From Candidatus Sumerlaeota bacterium (lineage in GTDB: Bacteria > Sumerlaeota > Sumerlaeia > SLMS01): a stretch of 10,647 nucleotides of DNA. Under the pieces are notes generated by a model. That model had not been told where the DNA came from and did no database searches. It saw only the letters and a list, made by a program, of their open reading frames with translations. The DNA lies in assembly GCA_020850785.1 (NCBI GenBank), contig JADZDZ010000014.1, positions 1-10,647 of the forward strand. The letters run 5' to 3'. Below are positions 1-5,782 of the stretch, piece by piece. Each line of letters starts with the position of its first letter. Positions within the stretch are counted from its first letter, which is position 1. Made by a program: the position numbers and the translations under genes.

Positions 1-41
1 CCTCCCTGATGGACGAGAACCGGCTGGCTTCCCGGCAGTAG
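1..41 (+). CDS. C-terminal tail of an upstream gene (partial)
   Basis: In the frame starting at base 3 the sequence reads SLMDENRLASRQ and ends with TAG at 39-41. A strong intrinsic terminator begins 28 bases later, which is what the end of a rightward gene would look like. The other two forward frames either stop at once or run straight through the terminator hairpin, so this frame is the best guess. Twelve residues are too few to assign a family. Confidence 0.35.
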   Translation, partial: SLMDENRLASRQ

Positions 42-68
42 GGCGCCTCCCTCCTTCGCTGTTCCCGG

Positions 69-104
69 CAACGGCGCGCTTCCCCAGCGCGCCGTTGCTT
101 TTTT
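69..104 (+). terminator. Strong rho-independent terminator
   Basis: Bases 69-80 (CAACGGCGCGCT) pair perfectly with 86-97 across a five-base TCCCC loop, giving a 12-bp GC-rich stem. A run of six T follows at 99-104 after one C. This is a textbook intrinsic terminator for the gene ending at 41, and it isolates the membrane-gene pair downstream from upstream transcription. Confidence 0.9.
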
Positions 105-160
105 GTGTTCAACCCTTGAACACCCGGGTTGAAATAAACTTCATTTCCGACGGTATTCAT
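105..160 (+). promoter_or_regulatory. Overlapping operator-like dyads and possible promoter of the membrane-gene pair
   Basis: GTGTTCAA (105-112) and TTGAACAC (116-123) form a perfect 8-bp inverted repeat with a CCC spacer. TTCAACCC (108-115) also pairs with GGGTTGAA (126-133), so the two dyads overlap and share half-sites of the TTCAA/TTGAA type. TTGAAC (116-121) or TTGAAA (129-134) could act as a -35 element, but the -10 candidates downstream (GGTATT at 152-157, TATTCA at 154-159) match the consensus at only three positions. The dyads are seen in the sequence; binding of a dimeric regulator is inferred from symmetry and from the position between a terminator and a start codon. Confidence 0.4.
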
Positions 161-173
161 CAAAAGAGCGACC

Positions 174-1310
174 ATGCCCAGACCGGACGAGAGTGACTTC
201 ACGTTTGCGCCGTCGGACGATGACAACATCCGTCGCGGCGCGATGCCGCTTTCTCCCCCGCTCTACTACAACCTGACGAATGACTTCGAAGGGACGGTCG
301 CGCATCTTTCCGCCGCCGAATCGTCGTGGTTGTACCACATGATGCGGGAGCGCCGCTCCTCAGCGACGGCGTCGCGCTTTGCGATCTTCCTCTCCCACGC
401 GAAGTTTCACGTGGCGATCATCCTTCGCATGATCGCGGTCTTCCTCATCATCTGCATCGTCGGCATCCAGCCGATCCTTCTGATCGTGATCATTCCCGTG
501 GCGATGATGATTGGCGACGCCACCCACATGCTCCGGAACGCGTTCGGTGCGCGGGACAAAACGCTTCCCCTTTTTGTGGAGGACCTGTGCTTCACACCCC
601 GCATCCACGATCAGGCATTGCTCGACCTGTACATGACGGGAATGAACGGCCGGAACTTCGCGGAAGCGCTGCTTCTGGAGACGCTGGAGAAGACGCGCGT
701 CTTCACGTTCACGAGCTATCTTCTTTTCTGGCTGGCGTTGATCGTGCCGATCGCCACGCTGATCGGATGGCAGACCTACGCGAGCATGTTCATCACGCTG
801 ACGCTTGCCGCGCTGGCGTTTGTGTTTCAGAAGTTTTTCCTGCGCATCCTCACCCTCCAGCGATGCGCGCGCCTGATTGAGCGAACGAATGAGCGCTGGA
901 AAGGCGGGGACGCCACGAGTTCATCGGGGGAGCCCGGCCATGCGTGGCGGAAGCGCCGCGGCTGCATGAAGTACATCATTGTCGCGGGCATCCTGCTGGT
1001 GCTGGGAGTCGTGTCGTTCATCATTCCCCTGCTGCCGGGACTTCTCTTTGTCCTCGTTTGGGCATTCGTCTTCCGGAACCAACTACTGCGAAAATATACC
1101 GATCTCTGGAACGCCTCCATTGTCGAATGCGAAATGGCCTTCACGATCTTCATCACGTCCCACTTGATGAAGGACGAACTCGGCGCAACGTGGGCGAAGT
1201 GGTATTACGGAAGTGGGCGGGCCAACACCTCCATGGAAGGCGTCACGGTCCTGCACGAGACAGTGGTCGATGAAGGCAGTAAAATTCCTCCGGTTACGCC
1301 CGCGCCATGA
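174..1310 (+). CDS. Six-span membrane protein of unknown function, first of a paralogous pair
   Basis: This 378-residue protein has a polar N-terminal tail (about 1-75), hydrophobic segments near 78-98, 99-114, 180-200, 203-222, 266-285 and 286-301, and a polar C-terminus. A conserved-looking stretch between the second and third spans (131-174) contains DLYMTGMNGR and is followed by an amphipathic, charged segment. I do not recognise the family. The same region, span layout and C-terminal ECEMAF-like segment recur in the next gene, so the two are diverged paralogs. The D-L-x-x-T/V-G-x-x-G pattern loosely recalls the cytoplasmic coupling region of ABC-2 permeases, but there is no ATPase gene here, so that is a weak guess. 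AAAGAG at 163-168 is a modest ribosome site for the ATG at 174. The last codon overlaps the next start (ATGA). Confidence 0.85.
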   Translation: MPRPDESDFTFAPSDDDNIRRGAMPLSPPLYYNLTNDFEGTVAHLSAAESSWLYHMMRERRSSATASRFAIFLSHAKFHVAIILRMIAVFLIICIVGIQPILLIVIIPVAMMIGDATHMLRNAFGARDKTLPLFVEDLCFTPRIHDQALLDLYMTGMNGRNFAEALLLETLEKTRVFTFTSYLLFWLALIVPIATLIGWQTYASMFITLTLAALAFVFQKFFLRILTLQRCARLIERTNERWKGGDATSSSGEPGHAWRKRRGCMKYIIVAGILLVLGVVSFIIPLLPGLLFVLVWAFVFRNQLLRKYTDLWNASIVECEMAFTIFITSHLMKDELGATWAKWYYGSGRANTSMEGVTVLHETVVDEGSKIPPVTPAP

Positions 1311-2362
1311 AACCATGGCGGTCGGGCAATTCCGCCTTTCCGCGCTGGCTCCTTTCTCTGGAGCCGTATCTGGAGAAAACCTACGCAACGAATCGACTGT
1401 ATCGCTGGTCCCACGAGCATCGGCTTCGGCTTCCGCGCCACAAACAATTCGCCCTGCACCTGTTCGGAACCTGTTCGTTCCCTCGTTGGACGAGCATCTT
1501 CGCCGTGCTAGGAACCATTGCCGTGGTGGTCGCCATGTTCTTTGTCTCCTGGGCCCGGCTGTGCTGCCCCATTGTTGTCTTCCCGTTTATATTGTGGCCG
1601 CTGGCGCGACAACGCATGGCGCACCGACGCCTCACGGTGGCGAAGTTCCCGCTGTGGATTGATGATATCTTTTCAGCCGATGGAATTCATCTGCAGGCCG
1701 CGACGGACCTATGGCTTGTGGGTTGTCATGGCAGCGAAATCATCCAGGCAATCTACGCGGATGCACGCGAGCGCACCTGGCGCTTCTGGTTTGCGGGCGC
1801 GCTGGTCATGAACCTGATTTTTCTCACCGTATTTTTCGTGAACATCAGGCTCACATGGATGGAACGCGGACTGCTTGCCGCAGCGTTCGCATTCACCCTG
1901 TGGCAGGCATTGAAGGCCGTGCAGGCCATCGGCATCTGGCGAACGTTTGGGCGAAGCGTGACGATGCGTTTCGCCCACTGGCGCGGCGAAATCACCTTTA
2001 TGACTCAATTGTCGCGTGGGATATCCGATGCCTTGGTCGCCGGTGGATATTTGATCCTGATGACCATGATGGTCATTTATGGCGTCGGCTTTTTCTCCTC
2101 CCTTTTTCCCATGGCTTCATTCCCCGAAGGTTCCCTTGCGCTGCGTCCGGGGGCAGTCACCGCAGCCTTTGCCATCATCGTTGTGGGAGCGATCCTCGGA
2201 TTTGTCTCGCGACTGATGGCAGACGCGGTCGCACACGCGATGGAATCCTATCTGCGCGAGGCCCACGTACGCTTCACGGAGTTCATGGTGACGCGCGTGC
2301 TGGAGGACACGAAGGAGCCGCCGCGAACGCCGCCAATTTTCACGAAGAGCGTTTCACCGTAA
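1307..2362 (+). CDS. Six-span membrane protein of unknown function, second of a paralogous pair
   Basis: This 351-residue protein begins within the stop of the preceding gene (ATGA at 1307-1310), so translation is probably coupled and the products are likely made in fixed ratio, perhaps as a heterodimer. Hydrophobic segments lie near 63-82, 86-100, 161-180, 188-205, 244-266 and 282-301. Residues 115-159 align without gaps to 131-175 of the first protein, with about 14 identities in 45 positions by eye, including IH-x-QA, DL, and the G-x-x-G pair. The C-terminal segments also match (EAHVRFTEFM against ECEMAFTIFI). No catalytic motif or known domain is visible. The 3' end overlaps the convergent sfsA gene by 23 bases, and no terminator is visible between them. 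Confidence 0.85.
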   Translation: MKPWRSGNSAFPRWLLSLEPYLEKTYATNRLYRWSHEHRLRLPRHKQFALHLFGTCSFPRWTSIFAVLGTIAVVVAMFFVSWARLCCPIVVFPFILWPLARQRMAHRRLTVAKFPLWIDDIFSADGIHLQAATDLWLVGCHGSEIIQAIYADARERTWRFWFAGALVMNLIFLTVFFVNIRLTWMERGLLAAAFAFTLWQALKAVQAIGIWRTFGRSVTMRFAHWRGEITFMTQLSRGISDALVAGGYLILMTMMVIYGVGFFSSLFPMASFPEGSLALRPGAVTAAFAIIVVGAILGFVSRLMADAVAHAMESYLREAHVRFTEFMVTRVLEDTKEPPRTPPIFTKSVSP

Positions 2363-3152
2363 ACCACGCGGGACCGAGCGCGCGATTCTCCGTCATCCAT
2401 TGCTGAATCCGCGATGTTTCGTATTCCTTCAAATCGACGGGAATGGTGTCCTCGATGATCATGGCCTCCGGCGTGGGGCGAATGCGTAGCGCCTTGAAAT
2501 TCACGCCACAGGCCTTCGCGCGCCGTGCCGCTGCGGCAAAGGCAGGGTCGTGAACGTCGGAGGGGCGCATCGCCACCGCGTCGCCGCGCTGCACGGTAAA
2601 GATCACCGTCGCCCGGTGTCCCTGCCTCACGACCTCCATCAGTTCATCCAGATGTTTCGTCGCGCGCTCACTGACGGAATCGGGAAAGTAACCGTGCCTG
2701 TCGGGATAGACAAGGTGGCAGTTCTTCACTTCCACATAGTGTTCCTGCGAGCCCTTCCGCAGCCAGAAATCGACGCGGGAATTTTCGCCGTACTTCCTCT
2801 CACCCTTCATTTCATCCCAGTCCGAAAGGCCGTGCAGCAGCCGCGCCTCCAGCAGCGAGCGGACAACCCTGTTCGGCAGCGATGTGTTCGTGCCAACCAT
2901 CGTGCCGTCAACTTCCGTGATTTCCCATGTGTATGCCAGCTTGCCGGCGGGCTCATCCTTCTTCGACACCCACACGCGCAACCCCCGCTGCGTCAGACAC
3001 TCCATGCGCCCCGTGTTCACGCAGTGCGCGACGACCTTTTCGCCACCCTCCAGCTCAATGTCCGCCAGAAACCGATTCCAACGACGCACCAGAGTTCCCG
3101 GCAGCAGCCTCCGCCCATGGGGAATAACAAGAAGTGGCGCGCGCGCAATCAT
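2340..3152 (-). CDS. sfsA: SfsA family protein (sugar fermentation stimulation protein)
   Basis: SfsA proteins bind DNA and carry a PD-(D/E)XK nuclease-like fold. In E. coli the gene was found through stimulation of maltose fermentation; its real cellular job is unsettled. Family motifs are present in order: RRWNRFLAD (23-31), HCVNTGRM (43-50), SRVDF (125-129), YVEVKN (139-144) and FPDSVSERATKHL (156-168). D128, E141 and K143 sit where the nuclease-like acidic and lysine residues are expected. At 270 residues it is longer than the 234 of E. coli SfsA, through a somewhat longer N-terminus and about 25 extra C-terminal residues (QQWMTENR region). I chose the ATG at 3152; a TTG two codons upstream (3158) is possible but less likely. 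No clear Shine-Dalgarno is seen. It diverges from gdhA and converges, overlapping, with the membrane-gene pair. Confidence 0.93.
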   Translation of the reverse strand: MIARAPLLVIPHGRRLLPGTLVRRWNRFLADIELEGGEKVVAHCVNTGRMECLTQRGLRVWVSKKDEPAGKLAYTWEITEVDGTMVGTNTSLPNRVVRSLLEARLLHGLSDWDEMKGERKYGENSRVDFWLRKGSQEHYVEVKNCHLVYPDRHGYFPDSVSERATKHLDELMEVVRQGHRATVIFTVQRGDAVAMRPSDVHDPAFAAAARRAKACGVNFKALRIRPTPEAMIIEDTIPVDLKEYETSRIQQWMTENRALGPAWFTVKRSS

Positions 3153-3191
3153 GCGCAAACGATGATGACGGATCGCCCCTGATGCGAGGAA

Positions 3192-3280
3192 TTTTTTGGA
3201 TCAATCCACATGGCGTATATACGCGGGCGCGACCTGCTCTCACGTTGACACCCAAGGCCTGCGGGACGACATAGTGGAGC
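3192..3280. promoter_or_regulatory. Divergent promoter region between sfsA and gdhA with TATA palindrome
   Basis: A perfect 12-bp palindrome GCGTATATACGC lies at 3213-3224, roughly midway between the two start codons. Rightward, TTGGAT (3196-3201) with a 16-base spacer reaches TATACG (3218-3223). A second option is an exact TTGACA (3245-3250) with CATAGT (3270-3275) at a long 19-base spacer. Leftward, a GTGAGA element lies 16 bases before TATATA of the same palindrome. The palindrome therefore could serve as the -10 element for both directions, or as an operator covering both. The motifs are visible; their use is inferred. Confidence 0.4.
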
Positions 3281-3315
3281 GTTGTAATTTCCCAGTTCCG
3301 GAAAATTTCCGACAT

Positions 3316-4575
3316 ATGTTCGAGAACTCCCCGTTCTATCATCAGGCGCTCGCCCAGCTTAACAGCGTTGAAGATAAGATCGATCTGCCGAAGGGAGTTT
3401 TTGAACGCCTGCGCGTGCCGAAACGCACGATCACCGTCAGCATTCCCGTGCGCATGGACAACGGCGAGACGAAGATGTTTCTGGGCACGCGCGTGCAGCA
3501 TTCGCTGACGTCCGGCCCCGGAAAGGGAGGCCTGCGTTACAGCCCCCACGTGGAGGCTGGCGAAGTCACCGCGCTCGCGATGCTGATGAGTTGGAAGTGC
3601 GCGTTGGTCAATCTTCCCTTCGGCGGCGCAAAGGGGGGCATCAATTGCGACCCCGCGAAGATGTCCCTTGGGGAGAACGAGCGGCTGACGCGGCGCTTTA
3701 CCCAGGAAATTACTCCCTTCATCGGCCCGAACACCGACGTCATGGCGCCTGACATGGGCACGAACGAACAGACCATGGCGTGGATCTACGACACCTACTC
3801 CACGATGACGGGCGTGAACTGCCCGCAGATCATCACCGGCAAGCCCGTGGCCGTGTTCGGCACCCTTGGGCGCCGCACCGCAACCGGCTTCGGCGTTGTT
3901 TACTGCATTGAGGAGGCGGCGAAGGAATGCGGCCTCAAGCTCACGAATTCCACGGCGGTTGTTCAGGGATTCGGCAATGTGGGCTCCGTGACCGCGCAGG
4001 CACTTCACGATCGCGGCGCAAAGGTGATCGGCATCGCCGACGTCAGCGGCAACTACATCAGGCCGAGTGGCTTCAATGTTCCCGCGATGATCGCCCACAT
4101 GGAAAAGCACCGCACGCTGGAAGGTTTCGAAAACATCGCGGCGGACAAGGTGACGAAGGAACAGTTCTTCGCGCAGCAATGCGACATCATGGTGCCTGCG
4201 GCGATGGAGATGCAGATCAACGGCGAAGTCGCCCGGAACCTGAAGTGCCGCATTCTGGCGGAAGGCGCCAATGGCCCCTGCACCGCCGATGCCGACGTCC
4301 ACCTGCGGGAGCGGAAGGACATCTTCCTGATCCCCGACATTCTTTGCAATTCCGGCGGCGTCATCGTTTCCTACTTTGAATGGGTGCAGGGCATCCAGAT
4401 GTACTTCTGGTCTGCGGAGGAAGTGGACAACAAGCTGCAGCAGTTGATTCGCCGCGCCTTCCTCACCACGTCGCAGTTTGCCAAGCGCCGCGGGTATGAC
4501 ATGCGGACGGCGGCCTTGTGCCTGGGAGTCTTCAAAGTGGCCAACGAAAAGCACCAGCGCGGCCTGTTCCCCTGA
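3316..4575 (+). CDS. gdhA: Glutamate dehydrogenase (Glu/Leu/Phe/Val dehydrogenase family)
   Basis: The enzyme interconverts glutamate and 2-oxoglutarate plus ammonia with NAD(P)H, linking carbon and nitrogen metabolism in the cytoplasm. Counting from the ATG at 3316, the 419 residues match the usual length of the small hexameric class. Visible motifs are GPGKGGLRY (67-75), the catalytic lysine in PFGGAKGG (K106), the catalytic aspartate in APDMGTN (D146), the Rossmann motif GFGNVG (218-223), ILAEGANGP (313-321), and NSGG followed by SYFEWVQ (345-358). The SYFEWVQ signature favours glutamate over leucine dehydrogenase. Cofactor preference cannot be settled by eye. The frame stays open upstream to a TTG at 3196 that has a GAGGA five bases before it, which would add 40 residues; that stretch has rare codons (ATA twice, TGT, CCA) and overlaps promoter-like sequence, so I prefer 3316. 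A GTG at 3274 is a third option. Confidence 0.95.
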   Translation: MFENSPFYHQALAQLNSVEDKIDLPKGVFERLRVPKRTITVSIPVRMDNGETKMFLGTRVQHSLTSGPGKGGLRYSPHVEAGEVTALAMLMSWKCALVNLPFGGAKGGINCDPAKMSLGENERLTRRFTQEITPFIGPNTDVMAPDMGTNEQTMAWIYDTYSTMTGVNCPQIITGKPVAVFGTLGRRTATGFGVVYCIEEAAKECGLKLTNSTAVVQGFGNVGSVTAQALHDRGAKVIGIADVSGNYIRPSGFNVPAMIAHMEKHRTLEGFENIAADKVTKEQFFAQQCDIMVPAAMEMQINGEVARNLKCRILAEGANGPCTADADVHLRERKDIFLIPDILCNSGGVIVSYFEWVQGIQMYFWSAEEVDNKLQQLIRRAFLTTSQFAKRRGYDMRTAALCLGVFKVANEKHQRGLFP

Positions 4576-4738
4576 CCCGCCACGGCACCGATTAGCAAAA
4601 ACTGGTAAAGAGCGGCGTTTTTATCGAGGGCAAAGGTGCCCATTTTCAGGCACCATCGCTTGACCACGCCTCCGGTCACGTGTCCGCTACCGCTCGTCAA
4701 ACATTCGAAAGTTCAGCGAAGGGAATACGCATCATCGC
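4576..4738. other. gdhA-gmd intergenic region with short hairpin
   Basis: The 163 bases hold one short dyad, GGTGCC (4635-4640) against GGCACC (4649-4654), with an eight-base loop and no T-run after it, so it is not a convincing terminator. TTGACC at 4660-4665 could be a -35 element, but nothing resembling a good -10 lies at the right distance. GAAGGGA at 4718-4724 is about 15 bases from the gmd ATG, too far for an ideal ribosome site. Confidence 0.3.
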
Positions 4739-5740
4739 ATGGCAAAAAAGGCTCTCATCACAGGCATCACCGGTCAGGACGGCAGCTATCTTGCGGAATT
4801 GCTCCTGAAGAAAGGCTATGAAGTTCATGGTCTGGTGCGCCGCGCCTCCACGTTTAACCGCTCCCGCATCGACCACCTGCACGTTGATGAACATTCATCC
4901 AGCGCCAAGCTCTTCCTGCATTATGGCGACCTGTCCGACTCCAACAGCCTGATGAACGTGCTGTATGACGTGCAGCCGGAGGAAATTTACAACCTTGCCG
5001 CGCAGTCCCACGTGCGCGTGTCCTTCGACAACGCGGAATACACGGCGGATGTTACCGGCACCGGCGCGCTCCGCCTGCTGGAAGCAAGCCGTCGTCTGGT
5101 TCCCAAGGCGCGCGTCTATCAGGCGTCGTCCTCGGAAATGTTCGGCGGCGTGCAGAATCGCGCCCAGGACGAAAACACACCGTTTCATCCACGCAGCCCC
5201 TACGCCTGCGCAAAGGTGTTTGCCTTCTGGCAGACGGTGAACTACCGCGAAGCCTACAACATGCACGCCAGCAACGGCATCCTGTTCAACCATGAATCTC
5301 CGCGCCGCGGCGAAACCTTCGTGACGCGCAAAGTGACCATGGGCGCGGCCCGCATCAAGATGGGCCTTCAGGAAAAACTCTACATGGGGAACCTTGAATC
5401 GCAGCGCGACTGGGGCTTTGCCGGCGACTATGTGGAAGCCATGTGGCTTATGCTGCAGCAGGACAAGGCTGACGATTACGTTATCGCAACCGGCGAAACC
5501 CACACGGTTCGCAAGCTGATCGAGGTCGCTTTCGGCTACCTTGACCTTGATTGGAAAAAGTACGTGGAAATCGACCAGCGTTACTACCGTCCCAGCGAAG
5601 TGGACTTCCTGCTGGGCGATCCCGCGAAGGCAAAGCGCGTGCTGGGCTGGCAGCCCAAGGTTACCTTCGAGGGGCTGATCAAGATGATGGCCGACAGCGA
5701 TCTTCAGGCGGCGAAGCGCGAACTCGCTTCGCGCGGCTGA
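4739..5740 (+). CDS. gmd: GDP-mannose 4,6-dehydratase
   Basis: Gmd converts GDP-D-mannose to GDP-4-keto-6-deoxy-D-mannose, the branch point to GDP-L-fucose, GDP-D-rhamnose and related sugars for surface polysaccharide. It is a cytoplasmic short-chain dehydrogenase/reductase with tightly bound NADP. The Rossmann glycines are in GITGQDGSYL (9-18), with RRASTFN (34-40) downstream as usual for the NADP-binding arm. The catalytic set is S131/S132 and E133 in ASSSEMFG, then Y155 and K159 in SPYACAK. NHESPRRGETFVTRK (184-198) and RDWGFAGDYVEAMW (223-236) are strongly family-typical, as is the RPSEVDFLLGDP segment (284-295). At 333 residues it is shorter than the E. coli enzyme (373) but close to the compact bacterial and archaeal forms. 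No fcl/wcaG or rmd gene follows, so the next step must be encoded elsewhere. Confidence 0.96.
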   Translation: MAKKALITGITGQDGSYLAELLLKKGYEVHGLVRRASTFNRSRIDHLHVDEHSSSAKLFLHYGDLSDSNSLMNVLYDVQPEEIYNLAAQSHVRVSFDNAEYTADVTGTGALRLLEASRRLVPKARVYQASSSEMFGGVQNRAQDENTPFHPRSPYACAKVFAFWQTVNYREAYNMHASNGILFNHESPRRGETFVTRKVTMGAARIKMGLQEKLYMGNLESQRDWGFAGDYVEAMWLMLQQDKADDYVIATGETHTVRKLIEVAFGYLDLDWKKYVEIDQRYYRPSEVDFLLGDPAKAKRVLGWQPKVTFEGLIKMMADSDLQAAKRELASRG

Positions 5741-5744
5741 TTTT
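5711..5744 (+). terminator. Weak hairpin at the gmd stop codon
   Basis: Two mutually exclusive hairpins overlap the end of gmd: GCGAAGCG (5711-5718) with CGCTTCGC (5725-5732), and GCGCGAA (5716-5722) with TTCGCGC (5728-5734). Only four T follow, at 5741-5744, six bases after the second stem. It may attenuate rather than end transcription; the next gene starts only 42 bases after the gmd stop. Confidence 0.25.
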
Positions 5745-5782
5745 CACTGCGGAACAAACCGGGCGCAGCGTTTGTCTGTCAC

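Noticed and set aside
2550..3182. Open frame of 210 codons on the plus strand opposite sfsA
   Set aside because: SfsA motifs are unambiguous on the minus strand, and the plus-strand product has no recognisable features.
3055..4554. Long open frame (499 codons) on the minus strand opposite glutamate dehydrogenase
   Set aside because: Its translation is His/Arg/Ala/Gly-rich low-complexity sequence without any family signal, and the plus-strand frame has all dehydrogenase motifs. It is a by-product of GC-rich codon use.
4635..4654. Hairpin after gdhA considered as a terminator
   Set aside because: Six-bp stem with an eight-base loop and no T-run on either side.
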